DNA of 20,936 nt, from NCBI GenBank assembly GCA_012841765.1, contig DUUA01000002.1, positions 1 through 20,936 of the forward strand, in the 5' to 3' direction. The DNA comes from Acholeplasmataceae bacterium. GTDB lineage: Bacteria; Bacillota_I; Bacilli_A; ML615J-28; CAG-698. The position numbers and the translations under genes are program-made. Each line of letters opens with the position of its first letter. Positions within the stretch are counted from its first letter, which is position 1. Below the pieces are notes generated by a model. The model had not been told where the DNA came from. It saw only the letters and a list, made by a program, of their open reading frames with translations, and ran no database searches. Positions 8,864-16,589 of the stretch are shown piece by piece.

Positions 8864-9216
8864 TTGAACACCTCCAAAAGATATAAAATTGCATCTGTTT
8901 CCAAAATACTTAATCCTGCATCTCGAATACTCATTTTTTTATCTTTTGCATATATATAAACTAAATGTCCAGCTCCATGTTGCAACAAATTATGTTCAAA
9001 TATTTTTTCAGTAATTCCTTTAGCTTCTAAACTAGAAAATCCCATTCTCATCAAAACACTTCTTTCAATTGCTGGTGTGGTGTACTCATAAGCTAAATCA
9101 AGAAGTGGATCTAAAATTTTATCAGTTAATTCAAAAAAATAACATTTTAATTCTTCTTTGCTTAGCTTAGTTAAATGTTCTTTTCTTTTTATAAAATCAT
9201 CATTTCTACTTTTCAT
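8860..9216 (-). CDS. oraS: D-ornithine 4,5-aminomutase, small subunit
   Basis: OraS is the small subunit required with OraE. The 118-residue product is close to the roughly 120 residues of known OraS. The conserved core is recognisable: a Lys/Glu-rich start, then LDPLLDLAYEYTTPAIERS (36-54) and LMRMGFSSLEA (55-65), followed by helices ending in LSILETDAILYLLE. The protein has no nucleotide or metal motif of its own; it packs against the large subunit in the studied enzyme. A GGAGG ribosome site precedes the ATG, which lies 11 nt inside the end of ortB. The gene's TGA stop overlaps the TTG start of oraE, so equal expression of the two subunits by coupling is likely. Confidence 0.95.
   Translation of the reverse strand: MKSRNDDFIKRKEHLTKLSKEELKCYFFELTDKILDPLLDLAYEYTTPAIERSVLMRMGFSSLEAKGITEKIFEHNLLQHGAGHLVYIYAKDKKMSIRDAGLSILETDAILYLLEVFN
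8871..8875 (-). promoter_or_regulatory. Ribosome binding site fixing the TTG start of oraE
   Basis: A GGAGG core lies 7 nt before the TTG at 8863-8861, inside the last codons of oraS. The spacing is ideal and there is no nearby in-frame ATG, so TTG is the supported start of oraE and the two genes are probably coupled. Confidence 0.85.
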
Positions 9217-10603
9217 TGATTTCCTCCATAATTTTCAAAACTTCTTCTTTACTACATTTTAATTCTTCTGATAAATATTGATAATCAGTTTCTAATAATC
9301 TAGTCCCTTTATAGTGTTTTAAATAGGATTTTCTTAAACTAGTTAAGGATATTTCTTTTGTCTTTACCAATCTTCCGGTTTTAGGAAAAATCAAATTTTT
9401 CCCGGGTATTTCATTTAATGGATTCCCTATTTTAACTTTTATTCCTTGTCCAATCGCAAATGAAACTTGTGCATTTACGTGTTTCCCGGCTCCTGTATAT
9501 TCAGTTTCTTGAACAACAATTATTTCGTCTTCCTTCATTTCTTGAGCTAAATGAAAGGCAGCAGCTAAACTTGTATTGCCAGCTGGTCCTCTTTCCATTC
9601 CTTCTAACAACGCTAATGCCTCAGTAATAAAGAATACAGTGCCTTGATTAACGAGTAAATATCTATCCATATATCTAAGAGGTCTAGCTGCAGATCTAGG
9701 AACATCGCTTCTGTCAGGAAATGTAGTATAAGGAATACCAAATCCAGTATGCCCGGTAGTAAATGATTTTTTATTAAAATCTTTATCGCTAGCCATATGA
9801 AGACCAGTTAAATCAACACTTGCTGCTATAACTTTTGTCTCTGAAGCTTGAGCTTTTATTAACCCTCTAGCCGTTCCGGTTAAGTTACCACCACCTGCAT
9901 TTGTACAAATAACCACTTCTGGAAATTTTCCGTATCTTTCTTTAACTTCAGAAGCTATTTCATAACCTAAAGTTTCAATCCCCATAATACAATATGGTGA
10001 ATAAAGAGAAGCATTAAAATATCCTGTTTCTTCTAATAAAACTAAAAGCTGATAAAATAATTCCGGTCCAACAGAAAGTTGCCTTACTTCAGCACCATAT
10101 GCTTCACAAGCTCTTGCTTTTTCAGTAATTTCTGGTTGTTCGATTTCTTTTGAATCAAAACACTCTTGAACAATAATACATTTAAGCCCAGCTCTTGCGG
10201 CTAGTGCAGCCACAGCTGCACCATAATTTCCACTAGTTGCGGCAATTACTCCTTTGTACCCTAACTTTTTTGCTTGATGAATGCTCATTGCTGCTCGTCT
10301 AGCTTTAAATGACCCACTTAAATTAGCCGCTTCGTCTTTTAAAAATATTCTTGCTCCATAGCCATCTTTTGCAAACTTCCGAGCGTATTTAGTTAATCTT
10401 TTTAATTCTATTAGAGGAGTATTACCAATATTATTATCTAGTTGAATTTCTCTAACATCTTCCAAAGTATACTTTGTATAATTCATCATTTTTTCATAAT
10501 CAAAAGATATTCCAGCTTTTTCAAAATTAGTGTAATCGAGATTTAATGCATTCTTCATAATCTCAGATTTTCTGGACATTACGCTTTTATATGATTTATT
10601 CAT
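9206..10603 (-). CDS. ortB: 2-amino-4-oxopentanoate thiolase, beta subunit
   Basis: OrtB, with OrtA, cleaves 2-amino-4-oxopentanoate with CoA into acetyl-CoA and D-alanine. It is a 465-residue PLP protein of the threonine-synthase/tryptophan-synthase-beta fold. The PLP lysine is Lys100 in LSGSFKARR, the cofactor loop TSGNYG is at 123-128, and the glycine loop NAGGGNLTG at 235-243 would bind the phosphate. The C-terminal region contains QETEYTGAGKHVN (365-377). The ATG overlaps the ortA TGA by 4 nt (GAGGAAA ribosome site), and the TAG stop lies inside oraS, overlapping by 11 nt. A cysteate synthase or generic threonine synthase is excluded by the ortA partner and the ornithine context. Confidence 0.95.
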   Translation of the reverse strand: MNKSYKSVMSRKSEIMKNALNLDYTNFEKAGISFDYEKMMNYTKYTLEDVREIQLDNNIGNTPLIELKRLTKYARKFAKDGYGARIFLKDEAANLSGSFKARRAAMSIHQAKKLGYKGVIAATSGNYGAAVAALAARAGLKCIIVQECFDSKEIEQPEITEKARACEAYGAEVRQLSVGPELFYQLLVLLEETGYFNASLYSPYCIMGIETLGYEIASEVKERYGKFPEVVICTNAGGGNLTGTARGLIKAQASETKVIAASVDLTGLHMASDKDFNKKSFTTGHTGFGIPYTTFPDRSDVPRSAARPLRYMDRYLLVNQGTVFFITEALALLEGMERGPAGNTSLAAAFHLAQEMKEDEIIVVQETEYTGAGKHVNAQVSFAIGQGIKVKIGNPLNEIPGKNLIFPKTGRLVKTKEISLTSLRKSYLKHYKGTRLLETDYQYLSEELKCSKEEVLKIMEEINEK

Positions 10604-10896
10604 AAAATTTCCTCATTTTCAAATAGAATAATTTCTTTTACTTTTTCTAAAACTTTTACATATAAACCATAACTATGTTCGAAATATGGTTCCTTCATAA
10701 TTAAATAACCTTCTTCAATTCTATTTGTTTGAGTAATTATCTTTACAAAAGCATCTAAATTACTATCCAAAAGTAATTTACCCTTAACTCTCATTTTTAA
10801 AGGAACTTTTTTTGTATCCTCTGGTAAATTCTCTGCTCTTTCAGTACACTTTAAAATAACTTTTTCAATTTGAACAACAGTGCCTTTATTAATCAT
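10600..10896 (-). CDS. ortA: 2-amino-4-oxopentanoate thiolase, alpha subunit
   Basis: The small subunit of the OrtAB thiolase, 98 residues against about 100 in known OrtA proteins. The family signature ERAENLPEDTKKVPLKMRVKG (20-40 region) is clear, and the C-terminal half (GYLIMKEPYFEHSYGLYV) also fits. It has no cofactor motif of its own. It is the first gene of the ten-gene catabolic run, with a strong AGGAGGT ribosome site 7 nt before the ATG. The 102 nt upstream hold a terminator for ord and a palindrome, so transcription of the run probably starts between about 10915 and 10960. Confidence 0.93.
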   Translation of the reverse strand: MINKGTVVQIEKVILKCTERAENLPEDTKKVPLKMRVKGKLLLDSNLDAFVKIITQTNRIEEGYLIMKEPYFEHSYGLYVKVLEKVKEIILFENEEIL

Positions 10897-10941
10897 TTCT
10901 TTTACCTCCTAATATATTTATAGATTAACATTTTTTTATTA
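10897..10941 (-). promoter_or_regulatory. Leader and putative promoter region of the ortA-arcC run
   Basis: This very AT-rich stretch between the palindrome and ortA contains an AGGAGGT ribosome site (10904-10910) and several weak -10-like hexamers, for example TATAAA at 10922-10917 and an extended-type TGTTAATCT just upstream. None has a good -35 partner at 16-18 nt, so no single promoter can be assigned. A promoter is expected here because the terminator after ord separates the two units. Confidence 0.4.
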
Positions 10942-10960
10942 TTTTGTATATTCTACAAAA
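10942..10960. promoter_or_regulatory. Perfect palindrome upstream of ortA, candidate operator
   Basis: TTTTGTA and TACAAAA form a perfect 7-bp inverted repeat around a 5-nt spacer (TATTC). It lies about 46 nt before the ortA start and directly downstream (minus sense) of the ord terminator. Position and symmetry suit a repressor or activator site controlling the catabolic run. It does not fit the GlnR/TnrA spacing (TGTNA-N7-TNACA) or an ArgR box as I know them. It may also be an extension of the terminator tail. Confidence 0.4.
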
Positions 10961-10994
10961 CACACAAAAGAGGAAATCAAAAAGATTTCCTCTT
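10961..10994 (-). terminator. Hairpin terminator after ord
   Basis: An 11-bp perfect stem (10968-10978 with 10984-10994) around a five-base loop begins 4 nt past the ord stop codon (10999-11001). On the minus strand it is followed by a broken T-tract (TTTTGTGTGTTTTG). It should separate maf-lipoprotein-ord transcription from the ortA run, although readthrough remains possible because the T-tract is imperfect. Confidence 0.75.
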
Positions 10995-10998
10995 AATT

Positions 10999-12033
10999 TT
11001 ATTCAATCATGTCTCGCATATCTCCCATAATTGCTCTGGGAACCGGTAAATCTATCATTGTTTTTAAACCCGATTTAGCATTTATTACATGAGGAATCAT
11101 ATTTACGCACATAGCAATAGTACCTATACCACCATTAATTTCAGGATTAATGCGCATACTAATATTAGGAGTGCCTACAATATTAATGTAATCTCCCGTT
11201 TCTATTCCAACCATTTCTGGTTCTATTTGTTGAGGATGAATCATATTTATAAATTCTTTTCCATTTACCAACCCTTGCCCAGTCATATGGATTCCCGATA
11301 AATTTCCCATTTTAGCATTTCCATAAGGACTGCTTAAATCAATACTTGTAATAATCGGGCTCATCTGTTGATTAAAACCATCTAGTTTATAACCAAGCGC
11401 TTCAGTAATCATACTAATGCTTTCAAAAAAGCCAACATGACCAGCAAGTTCATTATTACTAATTTTTTTATTATATTCTTTTAAAGTAATACCAACACCT
11501 TGTTCATGCATCACAGTTGGACCAAAAGGGCTTAATGAATTAACTCTTTTAGCTTCTATATGCTTAACATCAGTCATTGTACCAGTTAAGGCTACTACTA
11601 AAAGATCCATTATAAACCCTGGATTGATTCCAGTTCCTAATACTGTTACTTCATTTTTCTTAGCAATTAAATCTAACTTTTTTGTAAGTTCAGGTTCACT
11701 TGCTTTAGGATAAGCCATTTGTTCCGCAGTACTAATACAATTCATTTTTTTATTGAGTATTTTAATTATTTTAGGATATGCTCCCTGTACAAAACTATCT
11801 GTACAAAGCATAACAATATCAGCTTTTTGATTTAAAACTATATCAATGTCGTTATTAACTAAAACATTTGATTCAATTTCGTAACCTAAAATTTCTGATA
11901 TTTTTTTATTATTAAAATCAGGATTAATATCACAAACTCCAACAATATCAACTCCTGTTTTACTTAGCAATGTTTCAGCAATACCTCTTCCCATTGCCCC
12001 AAAACCCCAAATAATAACTTTGATATTATTCAT
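10999..12033 (-). CDS. ord: 2,4-diaminopentanoate dehydrogenase
   Basis: Ord oxidatively deaminates 2,4-diaminopentanoate at C4 with NAD(P)+, giving 2-amino-4-oxopentanoate and ammonia, the step between OraSE and OrtAB. The 344-residue protein has an N-terminal Rossmann motif IIWGFGAMGRGIAE (7-20), an acidic residue (Asp35) after strand 2 in VGVCDINPD, and the dihydrodipicolinate-reductase-like segment LGTGINPGFIMD (132-143). Length and motifs match clostridial Ord. Its AGAGGAG ribosome site overlaps the stop codon of the upstream lipoprotein gene, so it is probably co-transcribed with, or promoted from within, that gene. A terminator then separates it from ortA, whereas ord and ortA are usually adjacent parts of one cluster. 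Confidence 0.93.
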   Translation of the reverse strand: MNNIKVIIWGFGAMGRGIAETLLSKTGVDIVGVCDINPDFNNKKISEILGYEIESNVLVNNDIDIVLNQKADIVMLCTDSFVQGAYPKIIKILNKKMNCISTAEQMAYPKASEPELTKKLDLIAKKNEVTVLGTGINPGFIMDLLVVALTGTMTDVKHIEAKRVNSLSPFGPTVMHEQGVGITLKEYNKKISNNELAGHVGFFESISMITEALGYKLDGFNQQMSPIITSIDLSSPYGNAKMGNLSGIHMTGQGLVNGKEFINMIHPQQIEPEMVGIETGDYINIVGTPNISMRINPEINGGIGTIAMCVNMIPHVINAKSGLKTMIDLPVPRAIMGDMRDMIE

Positions 12034-12044
12034 AAAAAACTCCT

Positions 12045-15000
12045 CTATTTATTAAATTTTATAACCTCAATTATTTTATTTTTTATTAAAACCCCAGTAG
12101 AGCCACCTAAACCACCATTCATTAACCAAGTTCCACCCTTTACATTAGTTTCATAAGTATGGGGAGCCCAAATCATTTGACCAGGCTCTAATGAAATTTT
12201 GTCGCCGTTTGTAGTATTATTAGTTCCACTATTATTAAGTATTTCAGAAACAGTATAAGTTCCATCAACATTTAAACTAAAAATTATTTTAAAATATCCA
12301 TAAACGCCTGCATTATTTCTACCATAAGTATCACTTGGATCTAAACTTAATATCGCATCAGAAATGTTTTCATATAAGACGCCAGTGCCTTTATAACCAG
12401 TGGCAATACCTCTTATTAATCCCTGATTATACTTTACGTCGTCTCCAGAGGCTATGCCATAAGGTCTTAGTTCATCAAGTCCTAATTGATTCATAATACA
12501 TGTCCCATTTACTGGTATATATGCTTTTTCTCCAATAATATAAACTTTACTATCTACTTTTATTGCTACATTATCAAAACCAACACTATTTAATTGGTCT
12601 TCATAAGTTCCTGCTCCACTTGCAGTTGCTCCATCATCTCCTGTTGTTTTAGGACCTGTAACATAAATAACAGTTTCAGTATCTTTTGCAACTCCAAAAT
12701 TAATTGTAATATCATAAGTAATATCTTTATAAGAAAGAGTTACAATAATCGGTTTATATTCATAACTTACCTTTAAATATTCGCCAGTTTCCAAATTGTA
12801 ATAACTACTATCTTGACCGGTGCTATATGAATAAGTCAATCCTTCATGAGAAGGCAAAATAAAATCATTAATAATTTGGTTAGGAATTTGTTCTACAGCA
12901 TCGCTGATAACTCTTAAATCAGGGTTGTTAACTACATTCCACCTCATTATTACAGTATTATACAAATCACCTAATTTAATCAATTTCTTTTGATTTACCG
13001 TTAATAGATCATATAAACTAATTAAATTATTGATATCATCACTATCACTCATGAAAAGAATTTTATCTAAAAACCTTACACTAGTATCAAAAACTAATGC
13101 TTGTTTTTGATCAATCGATAGTTTAATTGAATAATCATTATTTGAGTTGATAGGTTTAGGATTAGAAAACTCAAAATCTCTTCTACAATCATTTGTATCC
13201 ATAAAGTATTTTCTGCTAATTGCTTTATTTGTATTATTATATACAATTGGATGCCCTATAACTGCTTCTTGATTAGTAACTAACAAATCAATAACAATGT
13301 CTTGCTTTTCACTAATATCTTTTAACTCATCTGCTAAGACCAAAACAATATTAGATGAAACATCTAAATCAACCGCAGCATCAGCTAGCGAAGAATATTG
13401 TTCGCTTTCAATATTTGATGTTTGAATTAAATAATATCCATAGGGTTTAATAACTGCATCATCATTAAATTTATACCAATCTTTATTTTCAATTAACCCA
13501 TCTAAAGAAAAATTGACAGTATTATTATAAATAATTAAATATTTATCCTTTAAAATAAAATCATTTTTTGTCGTATTATATAACATTATATAACTATTCT
13601 TAATATCGCTACTATTACCATCAGGTAATACTTCGTATATTAAAACTGGAGTCTCAAATTGATCATCTTCCATCAATCCAATTTCATAAGATTGCAGCAA
13701 AGAATAAGAAAGAACTAAATCTTTTACTTCATCGCTAAATGCAAGATATTCATTAACCAAAGGGTCAATTACATTATAAGTAATTTCTTCAATCGCCCAA
13801 ACTTTATTATCAAAATTATTTGCAAGTTCTATATCAGTTAATATTGGATTTAAAGTACTACCATCTTCTAATTTTAAATATGAATAATAAACCTTTTCAC
13901 TTACAAGTCCTTTAGGATTTGTTACTATAGCTTTATATCCTACCCTCATCGGCTTGCTTGGAAGTTTTATTATCTTACCTGTATTATCAACATATTCAGG
14001 ATTTAAAGATACATATTCAATATTATACCCTTCCAAGTATTTTAAAACATTATATTCAGCTTCAACCATTCCCATAGCCACTTTATATAGATTATTCATT
14101 CTTAAAGTTTGCGGACAATTTTTTTGATTCCAATCATAATGTTGTTTTATTGAAGTTAATTCTAAATCATGCTTGACTAACAAACCTGCCATTAATTTAC
14201 CAGTTCTTTGCCAGGTTTTATATAAATCAGATCCAAAATCTACACAAGTTTCAACGCCTATAGATTTTGCATAGGCAGTGTAACTATCTCCTTGCCAGGA
14301 AACTTCGTTATCAGGAATATGATGAATTACCTGATTTTCATCAACTGTATAATGCCAACTTCTAGCTCTGTTATTTTTATTATCTGCTCCAACCATATAG
14401 TTACCATGCATTTGAGCATTCGCTCCTGGAGTGTGATTGCCTGTATCATGATAAGTTATATACTCAGTTTTCTCATGTAAGATACCGCTTCTAACTAATT
14501 TCATTCCTTCAGCAACTGTTAGTTTTTCAGGAGTAGCAGTAGTTTTTTTATAAATATTATCAGTTATATCAACAATATTTTCAACTAAATTTAAATTCAT
14601 TGTACTATAACTACTAACACTTCCATAAACCCATTGATATCTAATATCTGGATTATATCCATAACTAGATACATATTGAGTAATGGGTCTTTCAATATGA
14701 GCCATATCTAAAATTTCAAAAGGATCAACCATCACATTTAAAGCAATTGATACAGAAATAGATATATCATTAGCATCTTTAATATATAAAATAAAATCAC
14801 CTTCTTTTATTGGAGTAATTAAACCAGTATTTGAAACTGTAGCAATATCTGTATTACTAATTTCATAAATAACGTCATCAATATATTCAAGTTTTACTAA
14901 TATTTGAAGACTGCTAAATAAAGATAACTCTAATTCTTCATTTAAAATTAAAATTTTCTTTTCTGGTTCACTAACTATAACAATAATATTATTATATATT

Positions 15001-15998
15001 GTCTCATCATCAACAAACTTTATCGAAATATTTGCATCACCTTTTTTATTAGCAATTATTTTATTACCAACTACGCTAACAATTTCTGAATTAGAAGAAA
15101 TCATTTCCACTTCAGATTCTGAATTAATAACTAAATAATTAACTTCATATTCACTACCTTCTACTAAAGAAATAGTCTCTTCTTCAATATTAATTTCCTT
15201 TACTAAAGGCTTTTCTTTCACAACTATTTGCACAGTAGAATAAATTTTATCTTCATTAACAAATTTTAAACTTACTTCAACGGTTCCACTAGTCAAAGCA
15301 ATCAATTTATTTCCTTCAATTTTTACTATATCCTCATTACTAGAAATAACTTCAACTTTTTGTTCACTATTTACTATTTGATACAACAAAACATATTCAT
15401 CCATCACTTCTAAATTAATAATTTCTTCACTACAAATAATATTCTCAGTTTTTATAACTTCAATATTTACTGTAGCATAAACTGTTGAATCATTTTTAAA
15501 AGAAAAACTAATAACTGCATTTCCTATGCTTTTAGCAATTATTTTATTTCCTTCAACTAAAACTATTTCTGAATTACTTGTTGAAAGAATAACATCTTCT
15601 TCACTATTTATAGCAATATATTCTAAAATCTTCTCTTCATTTATCTTTAAACTTAAAATATCATCATAATTAATAGTAATATTTTTTTCATTAATTGGTA
15701 AATTTACAACAACATTAAATGAAGCAAATGATTTATCATTATCTTTAAAGAATATATTAATAACTACATTCCCTTCTTTTAATGCTATTATTCTATCTCC
15801 AATAATAGAAACAATTTCGCTATCACTAGATTTTAAGTAAGTTTCCTCATCACTTCCGATGACATTATAGTCAATTGTTTTTTCATCACCAACTTCTAAA
15901 ACCAAATTTGATTCTTCATTTAAAACAATTTTCTTTTTTTCACATCCTGTCAGAACTAAAGCTAAAACTAGTATTAATAATAAGTATTTAAATTTCAT
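12045..15998 (-). CDS. Multidomain lipoprotein with Ig-like repeats and N-acetylmuramoyl-L-alanine amidase
   Basis: A 1317-residue predicted lipoprotein. The signal ends in lipobox LTGC (Cys19), so it should be anchored outside the membrane. Residues 24-425 hold five Ig-like (Big_2-type) repeats of 75-80 residues. Residues 512-645 form an Amidase_2 (T7-lysozyme-like) domain with zinc ligands His517, His620 and Cys628 and catalytic Tyr550 and Lys626, predicted to cut the bond between muramic acid and L-alanine. Residues 785-955 resemble a lamin-tail domain (IMLYNTT near 804, VDLDVSSNIVLVLAD, SRKYFMDTNDCRRDF). Residues 965-1105 are a helical stretch followed by a beta-rich part. The last 180 residues, Gly-rich and ending in a GGTWLMNGGLGGSTG segment, I do not recognise. 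The ATG overlaps the maf stop by 11 nt behind an AAAGGAG site. It likely acts in wall turnover or surface binding. Confidence 0.85.
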   Translation of the reverse strand: MKFKYLLLILVLALVLTGCEKKKIVLNEESNLVLEVGDEKTIDYNVIGSDEETYLKSSDSEIVSIIGDRIIALKEGNVVINIFFKDNDKSFASFNVVVNLPINEKNITINYDDILSLKINEEKILEYIAINSEEDVILSTSNSEIVLVEGNKIIAKSIGNAVISFSFKNDSTVYATVNIEVIKTENIICSEEIINLEVMDEYVLLYQIVNSEQKVEVISSNEDIVKIEGNKLIALTSGTVEVSLKFVNEDKIYSTVQIVVKEKPLVKEINIEEETISLVEGSEYEVNYLVINSESEVEMISSNSEIVSVVGNKIIANKKGDANISIKFVDDETIYNNIIVIVSEPEKKILILNEELELSLFSSLQILVKLEYIDDVIYEISNTDIATVSNTGLITPIKEGDFILYIKDANDISISVSIALNVMVDPFEILDMAHIERPITQYVSSYGYNPDIRYQWVYGSVSSYSTMNLNLVENIVDITDNIYKKTTATPEKLTVAEGMKLVRSGILHEKTEYITYHDTGNHTPGANAQMHGNYMVGADNKNNRARSWHYTVDENQVIHHIPDNEVSWQGDSYTAYAKSIGVETCVDFGSDLYKTWQRTGKLMAGLLVKHDLELTSIKQHYDWNQKNCPQTLRMNNLYKVAMGMVEAEYNVLKYLEGYNIEYVSLNPEYVDNTGKIIKLPSKPMRVGYKAIVTNPKGLVSEKVYYSYLKLEDGSTLNPILTDIELANNFDNKVWAIEEITYNVIDPLVNEYLAFSDEVKDLVLSYSLLQSYEIGLMEDDQFETPVLIYEVLPDGNSSDIKNSYIMLYNTTKNDFILKDKYLIIYNNTVNFSLDGLIENKDWYKFNDDAVIKPYGYYLIQTSNIESEQYSSLADAAVDLDVSSNIVLVLADELKDISEKQDIVIDLLVTNQEAVIGHPIVYNNTNKAISRKYFMDTNDCRRDFEFSNPKPINSNNDYSIKLSIDQKQALVFDTSVRFLDKILFMSDSDDINNLISLYDLLTVNQKKLIKLGDLYNTVIMRWNVVNNPDLRVISDAVEQIPNQIINDFILPSHEGLTYSYSTGQDSSYYNLETGEYLKVSYEYKPIIVTLSYKDITYDITINFGVAKDTETVIYVTGPKTTGDDGATASGAGTYEDQLNSVGFDNVAIKVDSKVYIIGEKAYIPVNGTCIMNQLGLDELRPYGIASGDDVKYNQGLIRGIATGYKGTGVLYENISDAILSLDPSDTYGRNNAGVYGYFKIIFSLNVDGTYTVSEILNNSGTNNTTNGDKISLEPGQMIWAPHTYETNVKGGTWLMNGGLGGSTGVLIKNKIIEVIKFNK
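14724..15929 (-). repeat. Five tandem Ig-like repeats within the lipoprotein gene
   Basis: Five protein-level repeats start near residues 24, 105, 188, 268 and 347. Each carries a version of the core SSNSEIVSVVGNKIIA followed by a Gly turn and an IxIxF strand; the fifth is the most divergent (SNTDIATVSNTGLITPIKEG). The copies are diverged at DNA level, so this is an old internal duplication, not a recent tandem repeat. Such repeats usually act as a stalk that projects the enzymatic domain from the membrane. Confidence 0.8.
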
Positions 15999-16560
15999 AT
16001 ATTTCTCCTTTTTTTATTTTCTCAATTTCTTTATACACTATATTAATAGGAAGTCCCATTACATTATAGTAATCACCATTTATTTTATTAATATGTTTTC
16101 CAAATATTCCTTGAATAGCATATCCACCCGCTTTATCATAAGGCTCATTTGTGTTAACATATTGTTCAATTTCCGTATCTAGTAAAGGATCTATATATAC
16201 TTTAGTTTTTTCAACATAAACTTTTTTATATTTACCATATTGAATCAATACTGCAGTATAAACAGAGTGAACATTATTTTGCAATTTTTTAATCATTTCA
16301 AAAGCTTCATCTTTATTTTTAGGTTTACCTAAAATCAAATTATTTTTAACAACAATAGTATCTGCACAAACTATAATACTTGTAGGAAAATTATTAGCTA
16401 TAAAACTCCCTTTTTTATTAACAATAGTTTTTACATATTTAACAGGATTACTTTCAGTAATTTCTTCATTAATACTAGGAACAGCAATAACAAACTCATA
16501 ACCTATTAATTTCATCAATTCTTTTCTTCTAGGAGAAGATGAACCCAATACAATTTCCAT
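15988..16560 (-). CDS. maf: Maf-family nucleoside triphosphate pyrophosphatase
   Basis: Maf proteins hydrolyse non-canonical or specific pyrimidine nucleoside triphosphates (dTTP/UTP type in the nearest characterised branch) to monophosphates. The protein has 190 residues, the family norm. Family motifs are GSSSPRRKELM (6-16), VCADTIV (64-70) with the catalytic Asp67, YDKAGGYAIQG (141-151) and GDYYNVMGLP (162-171). An AGGTGA ribosome site and a TATAAT hexamer precede it, downstream of the rqcP terminator, so it heads its own unit. Its last 11 nt overlap the lipoprotein gene. Confidence 0.94.
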   Translation of the reverse strand: MEIVLGSSSPRRKELMKLIGYEFVIAVPSINEEITESNPVKYVKTIVNKKGSFIANNFPTSIIVCADTIVVKNNLILGKPKNKDEAFEMIKKLQNNVHSVYTAVLIQYGKYKKVYVEKTKVYIDPLLDTEIEQYVNTNEPYDKAGGYAIQGIFGKHINKINGDYYNVMGLPINIVYKEIEKIKKGEIYEI

Positions 16561-16577
16561 ATTTCACCTCACTTATT

Positions 16578-16583
16578 ATTATA
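16578..16583 (-). promoter_or_regulatory. Probable -10 element of the maf unit
   Basis: A consensus TATAAT lies on the minus strand 17 nt before the maf ATG, in the only gap after the rqcP terminator. No good -35 hexamer stands 16-18 nt upstream; that position falls within the terminator stem (TAGTCT). The position supports a promoter, but the element alone is weak evidence in AT-rich DNA. Confidence 0.45.
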
Positions 16584-16589
16584 CATTGA

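Noticed and set aside
10897..10998. Possible cobalamin riboswitch or T-box before the B12-enzyme operon
   Set aside because: The gap is only 102 nt, of which about a third is the ord terminator; there is no B12-box-like or T-box-like conserved sequence and too little room for the fold.
12594..12776. Plus-strand 60-codon frame rich in Ser and Cys
   Set aside because: It lies wholly within the lipoprotein gene on the opposite strand, has no convincing ribosome site, and its odd composition is what an antisense reading of AT-rich coding DNA gives.
14724..15929. Repeated segments considered as a CRISPR array or recent tandem repeat
   Set aside because: The repetition is at protein level with long period (about 240 nt) and diverged DNA; it encodes Ig-like domains in a continuous reading frame.
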